64,000 nucleotides of DNA from Hymenopus coronatus (taxonomy: Eukaryota > Arthropoda > Insecta > Mantodea > Hymenopodidae), in NCBI GenBank assembly GCA_030762935.1, contig CM060900.1, positions 113,276,120 to 113,340,119 on the forward strand, read 5' to 3'. Below are positions 46,173 to 58,905 of this stretch, one piece after another. Every line of letters starts with the position of its first letter. Position 1 is the first letter of the stretch. A model generated the notes under the pieces. It was given only the letters and a program-made list of their open reading frames with translations. It was not told the origin of the DNA and made no database searches. The position numbers and the translations under genes are program-made.

Positions 46173-49100
46173 CAAGTAATGAAGTAAGTAAATAAATAAA
46201 TAAATAAATAAACAGCTCTAGTAGAAAAGGACTGGAACATTTTCCCCACAGTGCGCCACCTTGCGGTTGTACTTGATACTGTGTTGGTGTCGCTTATCCA
46301 TTTCGTCCATCGGCAAATATTTATTTGATGTCTAATTAAACCACACTAATAATAATTTACTTTGGGATCTATTTACTGATTAAAGTCCAAATAACAGCGT
46401 AATTAGACGGACAGGAGTCACTATGAAAAAAGTAGTACGTCATCGACAGTGATCTTGTTAGTGATTTTAGAAATATGGACGTTTGATCTAGTAGGGCTGA
46501 GGGGAGCAATACACTGGAGTAGAAAAAGTAATAGGAAGAACGTAAACAAAATTATAGTAAAAAGCTATCCAAACCGTTGGGGGCAAGAGAGGAGAAATGA
46601 CAACTGGTGAGGGTGATGGGGGAGCAAGGAAACGCATCACACTCACGGCCTGGTACCCAACCTCTCTGTTATGCAAGGTTAGGTGGGGAGGGAAGGGAAG
46701 GGAAGAGTAAAAGAAAAGTAAAGAAGAATGGGCGAGTGAAAGGAAAACGATGTGATGAGATTGCACTATAAAGTTCATTGTCGGAGACCCGGACGATGTT
46801 TCTGGATTCCGTAGAATGTAGTGAAGAATGAAGCAGTGAAGTTAACACAAATGTTGAATATTTTAATTCTGAGCAAAGGAACTGCAATTAGTAACTATGG
46901 ATATTGATAACTTTGAACAAATGAGTAGTTTAATTTGTTAAATGTATCATAAATTTCGGAATGTTTCATAAATATTACTTTTGGACCTTTCGAAATTTAA
47001 TATGCAGTTATATTCAGGCAATTTTAACCACACTTTTGATGTCCAACGCTATTTAAATTTTTAATATTCAGCAGCTGAAAATAATTATGCGTCTGAAATT
47101 TTAAGATGCATGAATGAGAGCAGTTTTACCGGATACCAGTAACCGTCGTTTTAGAATTCAATTTGGCATTATTTGAAGCCAGTAGTTTAGTTGGTTTATT
47201 TTAGTTCCTTTTTCGTCTTTATTATATTGTAAATAAATGCGTCTTTTTCAATAAAATACTTTGGCAACGGTGTCCTATTAACTAGGTGTCGGGATAAAGA
47301 TGCATGTAATGTGCCGGTTGATTAGCAAAGCACAACGATAAAGCAACGGTATCCTTAAGGTGAGATGAGGTCCAAGTGACAGAAAAGTATTAAATTTAGC
47401 ATAAATCAAAGTTGTTTAGCTAAATTTTTGAAATTTAATTCAATAGTTCAGAATAATTGTGTACAAGTTCTTTTTTCCTTTCTTTTTCTTTCCTAGAATT
47501 TATGCTTTGCATGGTGGCGAGTGAAATTCGTAAAACCTGTACCGACAACACGGAGGTTTGAACATTCTATACCTATATGTATTTATAAGATATGTATTTA
47601 TAAGAAGAAAAAAATGCTAGCGAAACTAATAGTTTGCACAGTTTTCTGCACGCTATCATGTACACGTGTTCAATATATTCATGTTTTTTTTTTTTTTTTT
47701 TTTTTTTTTTTCTAACATAGCACTTTTAATTTTTATAAATTAACTCTCTTCTCCAGAGAAAATACCATAAGTATGCACATAGAAAAAAAAAGCCGTCTGC
47801 AGGAAATATTTATGCATTAAATGATACAGAAGTGTGAGATATTTTATTTCTAATAGTTTTCTGATAAAAATGTTCCCTTAAGGTACAAAAATGTAAGTTT
47901 CCGAAACCGAGACCAAATTTGCAAACATATTCCTGCAATTTTAGTAGGTAGTATATAATTCTAATTGTAAATTAGTCGAACATGCTATGGTTGCCAGTTG
48001 AAATAACATTTAAGAACGTACTCACAACGTTTTAGATTCATTTAGTCATCTCCATGTGAGGGTATACCAAGAACCATGCAGGTGCCACCATTAGTAACAG
48101 CACGATGAGGTGATCGCATATAATGACGGGTTTCACCACTGTGGCGGTATTGCTTTGTTTGCGATCAGCGTGGCATCAGCTTAATGTCCTCTTAACCAGT
48201 GTATGGGCATTTTCATCGGTGGTGGTTTATTGTAAACAAAACCAAGGTTACAGGGTTATTATGACAAATGTTACCGCCTCCTCTTCAGTGATAGCCAAGT
48301 CGACTGAATTTCTACATCAGCGAAGCCCATTTCTCTTCTCATATAAGCTAATTTTGTCACATTTTTGCTTTACCCCTACCTTGTTTTGTGCCATGGAGCA
48401 ATTCCCTTCACTCGCTCGCTCACTTGCGACAGCTGATTATAATGACATGTTCCTAGGTAACCAAACATTAGAGAGGTTGGTTTGCGACTGACAGGAGTAC
48501 ATGAACGCGTTATAGCTCTACGAAAAATGCCTAGAAGCAAATTCTCCCTCTCCATTTTCGCTTAAGGTTGGGCATCACTGTTCCAGATGCATGAATGAAG
48601 TGCAACATTCAAGCATTTGCATGAAAATGACCGAGATATGAATTACCTCTAACATTTATATTTTTTCACAAGTTTAATCATCAAAATGCATGTCTTAGTT
48701 TCCTTTTTGGTGGCTTAAATAGCATTTCTTGCTAATTAATGAGTGAATATATACTATCTCCTTAAGCTAAGTTATGTGCAAGACTCAAATGTAGTACTTA
48801 CTCTAAATATTACATGTAACTGAAGTTTTGAGGCTGTTAAAAGGAATCGGTCGTTAAATTTGTGTTTCAATACACCTACATTGTTAGTGTATTTTTGTTG
48901 AATGGGCGAGGTGTCCAAAGCGTTAAGCTTTATGCAATATATATGTTCAAAAGTCATCTTTCCCTAAAAATTTAAAGGATGTTTCGAAGTGTATTCAGCA
49001 AAACCTTTGATTCCGGAATTATGGTCCTATTAAATTAATAATTATTTTGTAAATGAATAGTGGTGAAACAAATAATTGTGATAAATAATTTCGTATATTA

Positions 49101-51001
49101 CCAAAATCAACAAATAATGTAAAACGAACACATTTTACAAAATGGGTTGCTGGTAAGAAGTCGCCAGCAAAGCCAAATTACGTATGTCACCTCTCCGTTT
49201 CTTCCTAAAGAACAAGCTGTGTGTTTCTGGTGCATCATTCAAAGTATCTCATAGATGATAAAATGTAGTAAGAGCCAAGTTACAACAGCAGTAAGCTTAA
49301 CTTATGTAACGATGTGCGTCCTTTTGTGTATATTGTTTGAATCATGAAATTACTTACAGAAAAAAGAATTTTCATGTGCTAATTTCTCCTAACGAATTAC
49401 TGGAATGCACAGGTTCGTAGCGTTTTTAATCCTGCTCTGAAATGTCATTGCTTTATATGAATACCAACTGATCGTAGTATATATCCGCCAATTCTCAAGG
49501 TCTTCATGCCGAAGTGAATTACTTACGTCACTTTGGAATGACAACTATCTTGAATGCTTTCTCAAGACATTTTGCTTGTATCCAATACAAATGTTTCCTG
49601 ATTGTATTCTCAGATAGGCCAGAAAGATAGCTACGCTCTTTTGCGTTTGGCATTCCTTTAGCTCACAATTATCACTCATGTTCAAATCTGCAAACTTCAT
49701 GGCGTATTTACAAGCATTCAATTTTAAATAACATGTGACAAAGGTAAGCAACATGAAAGCAACAGTGATACATCGAACAAAAGCACAAATACTTAGCAGT
49801 TTCAATCTAGTTCACCACACATTGTGGCATTTTGAGGAATGTCAGAAATCCAGCGTTAACAGTCTATCAAATACGATCAAATCCATGTTAAACATGTTAT
49901 ATGTGTCTATCAAATTAATCTTGTATTTATTATTCGGTAAAACTGTTTCGATTTCAATTTTTATCATAATTATGTTTATTGAGCACCTTTGACGAATTTC
50001 ACTGCTCTTAAAATGCTATTAGTGCTACCTGAAATTTAGATCAAATTCTTCCTTAATACTTGCGTTATATTCTGATAATCTTAACGTAGGAGTGTCCAAT
50101 CAAGTTTCTTGAATTGAGCCAGTAAACCGATCAAAAGCATTTAGTGGAACTTGGAGGGTATACGGAATTCAATGGAAGGGACACCTCGCGCATTACGGCC
50201 TACAGAGATCTTTTGCGGTTACACCCTCCCCCAGCATGCAGAAAAGTGAAGGAACCACAGGAGGCTACAGACCACAACAGACACGCTACAGAGACGGGAT
50301 AGACGACCCATAAAAGCGGGCAGCCGCTGTTGTCCACGGGGAATATTCGTCCCTAGAAGTATTCGCACTAGGGCCGGTCAAAACATCTTTCAGTCTCGCT
50401 TGTTTCTCGCTGCCGCTAACCTCACTCTCGCAGCCAGTAGATGCAGCTGTACATATGGCTGGCAGGAAGAGTTGACTAACGAGCTTACGAGATTCTCCTT
50501 CACTCGCAAGACTCACAAGTCTCGTTAATAGCAAGACTGTGGTGTAATGCGCGGAAACTCACGGAGTCAGAATACAAATGATCTATAGTTTTGTTATAAA
50601 TCAGTGTGCAAACATTATTTGAAGCAGTAATTCTGTTATCCGCTCTAATCTAAGCACATTTGAAAAGAACAAAACCTTTTTCCCTGGCGCTGGTTTGTTT
50701 TAAACACTTAGTAGTTATATATACGCCTCTCCTCTTACTAGTTGGTTACTCAGAAAGTAAAGAGATACCTATTGTAATTATATGTTACATCTCCCCTTGA
50801 CCTTGTGACTTACGTTCACCTTTCAGCTATCACATGAAGCTGAATAACCAAAAGCAGTGCATGAGTTTATTTTGACCTGCATTTTATTACAATAAGCGTG
50901 TAACATCAAAATTAGTAATTTCCATATTTTATTTCAAAAATAAATATTAAAACTCAAGGTCAGCACTTTGGAACAATTTCTTGGTCAGGTCTGAAAGATG
51001 A
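46173..51001. other. Long stretch without a recognised gene
   Basis: Contains an (AAAT)n run at 46189-46211, a T run at 47684-47712 and a GC-richer block at 50150-50540 with recurrent ctcg words. The 122-residue frame at 48123-48491 and the frames at 46488-46887 and 49545-49992 have no domain signature, start context or splice context, so they are not called. Confidence 0.45.
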
Positions 51002-51300
51002 TCAAGGGAAGTAATTAACTACTGACAACGGGAGAACAGCTTCTGCAGCTGCACGTTCATACGTGTCTTTAACAGGCTGAAATGGTATTTTTGACTGTGA
51101 AGTTAAAAAGGGTTCAGCTACTTTTAGATGTTTCTTATTTTTTCCATGATAAAGTAAATCTAACAAGAGTACATTTACATTGCATTGGCAATATTGGCAC
51201 CGTGCACTACTAGGTTCCTTGGGCACATTTAATAGTCATTCTTTTAATTGTTCATTACTTAACCATTCTCTTCTAAATTGTCGTACATTCCGCAAAGCCT
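51002..51300 (-). pseudogene. BED-type zinc-finger fragment of a hAT-like transposase
   Basis: The minus-strand frame reads NVRQFRREWLSNEQLKE, a TGA at 51236-51238, then LLNVPKEPSSARCQYCQCNV, a stretch ending in HGKNKKH, and LKVAEPF. The CX2C...HX5H arrangement is the BED finger that hAT transposases use to bind their ends, and the preceding W...F..WL pattern is typical for the group (the TGA sits where W is usual). The catalytic region is not present downstream. Confidence 0.6.
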
Positions 51301-53084
51301 TCTGTTCAATTAGGTAATTAAAAAAAGGAACGCATTAGCACTGCGTTCACTATGCTGAATTCAGAATCCACTCTGATAAACATATGACCACAGTGTCATG
51401 TTTGCAGAGTTGTTCAGTCACCCGAGAAGTTTGTTATTGTTAGCTCTAAATAAAAGATAGCCGTTACATTGCTTAACAGACACAGTCTTGTAGGTACACA
51501 AAGATGTACATCCGTGACAGTTTTTCCTAAAGAAAATCAATATAATATTACTTAACAATTGCTAATAATATCCGTAAAAAAATCCGTCATAAGTGAAAAC
51601 TAAATTTTGCCCGTCATATAACTTGGCAACCCTGTTGCTCACTAAAACTTTTGTATAGGATGAAGAAGTGCTATTCCGATTATAATTCGCAACGCTAGAC
51701 AGTTTCATTTTATTTAAGATCACAGCAGCTGCAGAAATATGCGAAACTGATACGTTACGAACTGTGTTGACGGGTGCAAGCCAACGTAGCATCGAGACAT
51801 AACATACCAGAAGGGATGACAAATCTATACAATTCCTTCGGGTGATTAGGAAATTGTCTATAAAATTGTTAAAATGGGCTAAAATTATGCATGTTTATCT
51901 AAACGAGAAGAACACATACTACAGCAATATTTGCCCAAGATCTGCAACTTCTATTACTTCATCTGTTTAAATGATTTGAGATTTAAATAGCCTACCAGGG
52001 CAGGGATGACATTTAAATAATTCACGCTAGAGAACAGGTTAAAAACGAAATGTGGTATCACAGAATCTGCAGATATAAATGTACGTGGTGTCCGCTTTTA
52101 TTACAAATAAGTATTTAAATATTTTGTTACTCCTAAGGAGTTTGTTGCATGAAGCAATTCTATTTTCGGTTATATCTGAAGTTTGAGTATAAGTTATATA
52201 CATAGCAACACAAATGATAGGAGTGACATTAACATTAATGTCTTTACGCGTTTGGATATACATACATGCTGTTAATGAGTTATCTTGTGTTATTAATAGA
52301 GCCTGGAGTTTTAACTTTTTATAAGTGCAGTTTTAGCCTTTAATTATCTTCTTTTAACCTCTTTAGGTTTATAAATAATTTTCCTAGCTCTTTCTAGGCT
52401 TTTAAACAATGCTCCTACCTGCCTTTTTTCCTAGCTATTTAAGCAAGTCGACGACAAAAACCTTTTTAAACATAATATAGATAAAAATATGAAAACTATT
52501 TTACTCCACGGAAGTAGGCTATTAATATGTACAGTAATTTAAAGCAATGTATTACACAGTAAACGCGTGCTAGAACATTGTCATTAACATATCAAGCACA
52601 TGTTTTTAGTATATAAAATAAAAGTATCACTGTTGCTATACACAACCAGCCGTATTTGCAAATTTTCTGTTTTTTTTAATATATTCCTATAGGCAAAATC
52701 TTTCAACATCGCAAGATGTCATTGGCGCATATCCATTCGTACAACTTCTATAACAAGAGCATTCTTTCCCTGGATAACCCCACATGTACACTCAAAACTA
52801 AACGAATTGCTAACAGAAATTGTCAATTCAAATGAACTGAAGAAAAAACCGGAAAAAGAAAAAAAAAAAAAACTTAAGTTTAGCGAGTTTTAGGTCTTAA
52901 TGTCCCATTTAGCTTTTTTAGGCTGAATAAGATTAGCACCCAAACCGCTTGAAACATAGAAGTACTGAAGCTTTCTAATTTACAAGGGGAAGAATAGATT
53001 AAAACCAAAACATCCGGTCCCTTGTTATTATGTAACGAATTTATTCCACGGATCATACGTCAACTACTCCGTCTGTAGTTACGA
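51301..53084. other. Non-coding sequence, nothing recognised
   Basis: AT-rich with an A run at 52859-52871. Frames at 51562-51822 and 52039-52263 have no domain. Confidence 0.5.
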
Positions 53085-53215
53085 GAATTCTCGAGTCGCC
53101 TCGCTCGTGAGCACTAGTTCTCGATTCACGAGGCACTCGTTGCCACTCTCGAGAGTGGCATGGCTTACGAGTAACGAGCGAGAGCGGTACGGGTTTTGAC
53201 CGGCTGTGATTCGCA
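53085..53215. repeat. CTCG-rich inverted-repeat block with a 20-bp perfect palindrome
   Basis: tgccactctcgagagtggca (53141-53160) is a perfect palindrome. It is nested between ctcgctcgt near 53100 and acgagcgag near 53176, giving an outer stem. The block ends with gggttttgaccggctg. A distantly similar CTCG-rich block with gccggtcaaaac lies at 50373-50540, suggesting a dispersed element. Confidence 0.6.
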
Positions 53216-53969
53216 CCATCTCTCCGGTACACCGCCTCACGTCATATAACCTAGATGTATTAATAATAAAGCAATAATAAAACAATAATTACTGTCCGAA
53301 ATTTCAAATTATTCTTCTTCTTCCTGCTTCTTCCTCTTGCTCTTACCTAGATACGCACCTGTAACGTAAGGAATCAGAATGAAAGGAAAATGAGGAAAAG
53401 GAAATCATGGTAGAAACCACCTCAGCATCCCCTGGTCGGTAGGCGAAGACGCCGAAGAACTCCAAATCAGCCTGGTTAGTTGACTGCAAACCGAGACCAT
53501 CTTAACGCGAGCCTCATACGCTACCTCATTGAAACAGTATGCCCTGGCGGTTATTCTAAATTTATAGATATATTATTGGCTAATAAAGTTATACTTGACT
53601 GCAACTGAAATCAAGTTTTTAAATGCAATGCGTGTTTTGAACGTGTTTGTATTGTACGTTTTTCTCGATATTGTACCAAGGTTAGTGCATATAAAACAGT
53701 ATCAACAATTATAAATAATACTGCTTAAGTCTGAAAAAGTATTTAGCGGTTTTGCAGTTGTCACACCATTCTGCTAGGGTGTAATATGTTTTTGAATGTC
53801 AATGTGAAATGCAAAACGAATTTGTAACAAAGTGTTCACGTATTCAAAGAGGAGACTTATAATCTGTAAATCGTCCTACGAAGTTCAAGTATATTACTTG
53901 TGTTGGCAAAAAGTATAAAAATATCGTAGTTCCCCCCCCCCTTTTCTTCTAAGTATTGCACAGTAGGTA
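53216..53969. other. Non-coding sequence, nothing recognised
   Basis: A moderately GC-rich stretch at 53395-53545 (cagcatcccctggtcggtag) looks repeat-derived but has no second copy in the window. A C run is at 53932-53941. Confidence 0.4.
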
Positions 53970-54108
53970 TTTTCTTGTAGTTCTCCATGGTCTAGGGATA
54001 CCATATTGGCGGGGGACGATGAATTTTTGGGGGGCGTAAAAATCCTTAGCATGGGTTCCTTCGGAAGGAAAGTAAAGTCAGTGGTCCCGTGCTGTAGATT
54101 TAGGGCAC
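53970..54108 (+). repeat. SINE family D copy, truncated
   Basis: tctccatggtctagggatac (head), then ccttagcatgggttccttcg and gtcccgtgctgtagatttag. The body stops at 54108 where the LINE 3' end begins. Confidence 0.7.
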
Positions 54109-54306
54109 TGCCAGGAGCCAGGAGCAGGAACTAGTCGCCCGAGTGTACTCGGGCGGGGGCAAATCACCACGGTACCTATCCGCTTTTCTTGCGGATTTAC
54201 CCGTGTGATATAAAAGATGTAGTCTTATGCAAGCGTTTTTGTCAATGTCAAAGTATTGGGCAGGGTGTTCCCTCTGTGCAGCCGGCGCGGGCTGGTTTAC
54301 CTATCT

Positions 54307-54518
54307 GAGTGGTCACCCACCCAGAGAGGGACCAGGCCCGATGCTGCTTACCTTGGCCAGCCGCTTGCGGGCTGTCAAGGAAAGCAGTGCCGGCTAGCGG
54401 GGAGACCTGAAGGGATATAGGTACGGGGTGGGGGAAGCCAGTGTTGCAGATCTGGTCGGAGTACAACTGGATGGTCACCCGTCCGAGTCGTGACCATGCC
54501 CGATGCTGCTTAACTTGG
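54307..54518 (-). repeat. Two 5S-rRNA-like boxes in the LINE 3' region
   Basis: On the minus strand, ccaagttaagcagcatcggg followed by a gap and ggacgggtgaccatcca (54469-54518), and again ccaaggtaagcagcatcggg followed by ggtgggtgaccactc (54307-54356). Both match the 5S rRNA segment that includes the internal promoter A-box region and the adjoining GGGTGACC. The two boxes are about 162 bp apart, suggesting a duplicated unit. They are not complete 5S genes. Confidence 0.7.
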
Positions 54519-54553
54519 CGGGTAGAACAATAAAGGGAGAGGCGGCCGGAAAA

Positions 54554-56235
54554 CTACCATCCCAAGGCGTCCTTGGGAAGGCGGTAGCTTACGCGTCTCC
54601 TTGGTAGCGTGTGGTCGTAAAGACCGAGAGTGTTCACCTGGGGATTTGGGTGGGGAGCAAGTTTAGTGTATATTGTGCGAGCTCTTTCTCGCACAACGTC
54701 CACTATGTAAGGGATTCCGGAGTGGGAATGGAGAATGTGGGACGGGAATCTGCGGTCTGTGCCGTATATCATCCTCAATGCCCTGTTCTGCACGGCCTGC
54801 AGCCTGCGGATGGTGGAACGAGCCACCGAACCCCAGACCTCACAGCCGTACAGCATCAGGGGCGGGATGACTGCGCGGTACAGCCGTAGTTTTAGGTGTG
54901 TAGGCATGGTGGAGCGGAAGATGGGAAACAACTGCCGCAGGGCAGCGTGTCCCAAGCCGACCTTCTCCCTGACATGTGGAGTGAAAGTAAGGCCGCGGTC
55001 GAGGAGGACTCCGAGGTATTTGGCGGAGCGGACCCAGGGGATCCGCCTCCGCCGCAGCCTCAGCGACCTCTCCGGTCGCCAGCCACGGACTTTAGCCAGC
55101 AGTAGAGCTGAGCTCTTCTGCGGGCTGATGGCCATCCGCCACTGTTCACTCCATCTGCCTATGGCCTGGAGCTGTCTCTGTAGCGGGGGGAAGCAATATC
55201 GGGCGTTCTTGTTACGCGCCATTATGAGGACATCGTCGGCATACTGGCACGTAACTGTACTGGGTTCTGTGGGGAAGTCGGACATGTAGGCAGCAAAGAG
55301 TAACGGCGACAGCACGCTGCCTTCCGGCACTTCCGCCGCTATGGGTCTGACTGTGGAATGCCTCCCCTCCACCCTCACCCTGAAAGTGCGGTCCCGAAGG
55401 AAGCTACTAAGCAGGTGAAGGTAGGGGGGAGGAATTTCTGCGTTCTTGAGCTTGTACAAGAGTCCCTGATGCCACGTGGTGGCGAAGGCCTTTTCCACGT
55501 CCAAGAGCACCGCGACTGTTTTGAAGTTGTCCTGGAAGCCCAGGGCAGCCTTCTCAGCCAGTCGCAGCAACTGCAGGGTTGTGGAATGTCCAGTACGGAA
55601 ACCAAACTGATGATCCGGGAGTAGGAGTCTCTCTTCGAAGAGAGGGGTGAGGCGAGGTAGGAGTAACCGCTCGAATACTTTCGAGACCATGGGAAGTAAG
55701 CTAATAGATCTGTAGCTTGACGGGAAGACCGGGTCCTTGCCGGGTTTCAAAATGCATACCACCCGCGCCTCCTTCCAACACGTTGGAAAGTGACGTAGGT
55801 GCAGGCATGCATTGTAAATCCGTGTCAGGTGGATTACGGCCTTTCTGGGTAGGTGCTGGAGCATAGGCGCCGTAACGCCGTCATGTCCAGGGGCTTTGTT
55901 AGGTTTTAGGTGGTTGAGTTGGGAAGCCACCTCTTTCGGGGTGACTAAAGGAATGCGGATCTCCTCATGGGGCGGCGGGGGCTCCTCATAGAGGTAGTCT
56001 ACCGTCGCTTCCACGAGCTCAGTAAAGTCCTCATCCTGGGGGTCTTCACGGGGTTCGAATTGGGACTCCAGATAATCTGCGAAATCCGTGGCTTTATCCT
56101 GGGGCTCAAAAGAGAGTCTCCCACGGGAGCCATGGATGGGATGCTGAAACTGACTTTTGTCTTTCCTGAGGGATCGGATGATCCTCCAGGGTTGTTTCTC
56201 TTCCAGAAAGAAGTTCAAGTCTGATAAAGAAACCA
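54554..56235 (-). pseudogene. Jockey-like LINE reverse transcriptase, C-terminal part of ORF2
   Basis: An open frame of about 560 residues without a stop. It starts inside the pre-RT region (LNFFLEEKQPWRIIRSLRK) and includes LKPNKAPGHDGVTAPML, WKEARVVCILKPGKDP, YRSISLLPMVSKVFERLL, motif A LLDVEKAFATTWHQGL, motif B VPEGSVLSPLLFAAYM, motif C CQYADDVLIM (YADD at 55232-55243) and the thumb region SAKYLGVLLDRGLTF. It ends PRRRVSYRLPKDALGW. The family form of motif A is normally AFDxVWH and of motif B VPQGS, so both are altered. The endonuclease domain is missing because of 5' truncation. The long open frame suggests relatively recent insertion. Confidence 0.85.
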
Positions 56236-56770
56236 GTTCCATTCCACACCCTACCGAATCCGGACATCGTTCACTCATGTGGTGCAACTTGGGGGTAGTG
56301 ACAATGCGCTTATTAATGACTTGTGTTGTGTGCGTAATCATTGCTTGCTGATTGTGTTATCGTAATTTGAAAGCATTGGAAACACTCCATACAGTTCAGT
56401 TCTTAGAAAAACTAACTTCAGTACAATGCGGCTGAAATGAATTAGTATATTCTAGAAAAGCGTGTGTTTATTATTCGAGTTTATTGGTTTGTAGACTCAA
56501 TAGAGGCATGTCAAGAGCAGTTCGTACAGAAATCGAGACAACCGACATCCACCAAATAAACCCACCAGTTTGGGCCTTATTGAAGAAAATTTTAACACAT
56601 GGAGCTTTGCTGGACAGACATGCAAAAGGTACCAATTGACGAGGCATATAGCCTAGCATACTGCGTCTCCGTCTAAATCACTCCGCGACTTTCGCAATGT
56701 AAGGGAATGAGAATGTTCCAACGCACTTCTCAGCGTGCAGAAAATAAGGAAATAGAAAAGTAAAAAACTA
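56236..56770. other. Non-coding sequence, nothing recognised
   Basis: Upstream extension of the LINE frame (56236-56341) shows no LINE similarity. The frame at 56471-56659 has no domain. Confidence 0.5.
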
Positions 56771-56990
56771 AAAACGAAGCACGGGAATGGCGAAATGACA
56801 CGAGTACGTTATTATCAAACGCTTCAAACATTTCTTCTGGATTACAATTTGTTCACGGACGAGGCGTGTTTTCGCCGGCCAAATATTAAAATACCCATAT
56901 TTGGTGAAGTCAAAGAAAAAAGTGTGTTTGATGCGCAATATCCCGAAGGTGAATATTTGGCTCAATCTTTCTCGATACAACCACTGTAAC
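56771..56990 (+). pseudogene. Possible transposase fragment (first catalytic-Asp region)
   Basis: The plus frame reads MTRVRYYQTLQTFLLDYNLF then TDEACFRRPNIKIPIFGEV. LFTDEACF is typical of the first DDE aspartate in the DUF4817-class transposases found at 32.3 and 38.9 kb. The similarity is short, and the rest of the frame is not diagnostic, so this is tentative. Confidence 0.35.
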
Positions 56991-57432
56991 AAATAAATAA
57001 GCTTAAAATGCCCCATACGTTCCTGGACGGCTAGGTACTCCACAAGGGTTTGTTTCTTTTCTTTTAATCTGAAACAGAAGTTTTATAAGGAAAAAAACGC
57101 GAAACATAACACTTTGAAAGTAAACATCACACTGATCCAAGCAATAAACGAGCACATGCGGACATCCTTACGGTGAATTCAATATTCCTGGATGCAAATG
57201 GCGTGACATTTTCAGCATGTTATATCACCATTTGTTCTCGCAGAATGAGATTAAATTGCCTTTAATTTCATTGCAATGTCTTCCTGAGTATTTTAAATAT
57301 TAAAATAATTACAACAATTCCAGATTCCATAGCGAGTAGGACAGTCTATAATTTGACGCTATTAGCCGCATTAAAGAGCGCCCTTAAATAATTCTGAAGC
57401 TAATTGAATTATTTACATGTGAATGTTAGTGC
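56991..57432. other. Non-coding sequence, nothing recognised
   Basis: AT-rich, no repeat or reading frame of note. Confidence 0.5.
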
Positions 57433-58238
57433 TTTACTTTCTCAAGCACGTAAGTACAATGCACATAGTCGGTAGAGAAAATACTGTATTCCACCAAAAA
57501 TTCTATACTGAGTGTTTATCAGAAATACATTTTTGAGGACCCCGAATAAGAAAAAATTGAAAAAGGTTCGCGTGTGTACAGAATAACTAAAAAACGAAAA
57601 GTCCGTTAAGTATCAATCTTGGTAGGTATTTAAGTTCAGTATTTTCCAAGGATGCAACACGAAGATTTTTAGGAAAATTCCATCACCGAAAACTACTCTT
57701 TACCTGCAACATGTTTCAATTTTTCATTTTATAATTTTCGATTTATTATTAAAATGTTCTTGGGAACAGCCCCTGGAAGTCCATAAAAAGAGAGACAAAT
57801 GTCTACCAAAACATGTAGATTTTGTCAACATTCACAATTTATATTATATACAGTTTCGTTTTCTTTCCTTTGTTTGTTTGGTTTTTTTATATTACTAACC
57901 ATTTCCGAGATATTCCCCGTCATCGGTTTCAATTTTTAAATACTTAAACTTTTCTCAATCGGAGAGCCGTCATTTGTTTCATATTTCTTGTTTTACTCTT
58001 AGCCTTGGAAAGAGAGTAATTTAAATGACAATTGCATAGTGACAGATTTTAAAAGAGTTGACTCGCGCTAGCTTAGTATTTTCTCTTAGTTCTTGTACGT
58101 AGGTAGAAGGGAAATAAGTAACAATGCCATTTATGATGTTTATCCGGATAAGCAGGATGTAGATAAACGAATTTTCTGTATGAATAGTTAGAGAAAGAAC
58201 AGATAGAAAAAGTCATAAGATGGAACACTTCTTTTATC
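57433..58238 (-). repeat. M1 repeat copy, minus strand, near full length
   Basis: On plus: ttactttctcaagcacgtaa, actgtattccaccaaaaatt, catttccgagatattccccg, and the end block gatagaaaaagtcataagat. Length about 800 bp. Confidence 0.7.
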
Positions 58239-58257
58239 GTAGGCCCTATCATCAGTT

Positions 58258-58905
58258 TCTACTTTCTCTACCAACCACAATGTAGGTACTTACTATGTAG
58301 GTAGAGAAGGTATCGTATTCCACCCATAAATCATGTGCCGAAATTTCATCGGAAATTCATGTTTTGAGTACTCCTGAATCAAAAGAGTTTTTCTCTACCA
58401 GTAAATAGAAAAGGTATTGTATTCCGCCCAAAAATAGGATACCGAGATTTCATCTGAATACATGTTTTGAGATCCCCTGAATAAATTAAAGAAGAAAACA
58501 TTCAAAAAGAGCTCCGTTAATGTAGCATAACTAAAGACGATAAGCTCGTTAACTACCAAACTTGGCGTTTAAGTTTACTTATCTTCTAAGGATGCAACGT
58601 GGTTTTTTTAAGTAAAATATCTCCGTCCCAAACTATCCTTTACTTGGAAGATTTTTCGAAATTTTCAATCAATTCCAAAATGGCTGTAACAACTTTAAAA
58701 TATCGAATATTAAATATTTTTTCATGGCAAATGAAATATACATCTTGAATTTGTTGAAGTCTTACATTCTGAATGATTTTTGCATGGCTCGTAAACCGTA
58801 TGAGATACTTACTGCACATAAAAAAATTGTAGTTATCACTAAAACACACGATGTCTCATACACAGAGCAGGCAGAGAAAGTCACTTGAATGGAACGCGTC
58901 AGAAT
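58258..58905 (-). repeat. M1 repeat copy, minus strand, with duplicated right end
   Basis: Begins ctactttctctaccaaccac and contains two successive right-end blocks (cgtattccacccataaatca and tgtattccgcccaaaaatag), then the core, ending gcagagaaagtcacttgaat. The first 140 bp therefore looks like a truncated second copy or an internal duplication. Only about 20 bp separates it from the preceding copy. Confidence 0.7.

Larger units (their letters stand above)
54110..56235 (-). mobile_element. Jockey-like LINE, 5'-truncated
   Basis: Minus-strand element containing an RT reading frame (to 54554) and about 440 bp of GC-rich 3' sequence down to about 54110, where it abuts a truncated family D SINE. 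The 5' edge is placed near 56235, where similarity to LINE ORF2 starts; the frame upstream to 56341 is not LINE-like. No endonuclease or ORF1 is present. Confidence 0.75.

Noticed and set aside
48123..48491. 122-residue open frame on the plus strand
   Set aside because: No domain, no splice or start context, and composition like surrounding DNA; length is within chance for this window.
54307..54518. Possible 5S rRNA genes
   Set aside because: Only the central 5S segment is present in each box; the 5' and 3' thirds are missing.
54611..55624. Several plus-strand frames up to 184 residues
   Set aside because: They are shadows of the minus-strand reverse transcriptase frame, which has clear RT motifs.
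56236..56341. N-terminal extension of the LINE frame as true coding sequence
   Set aside because: Residues before LNFFLEEKQ show no LINE similarity; the frame is open by chance past the truncation point.
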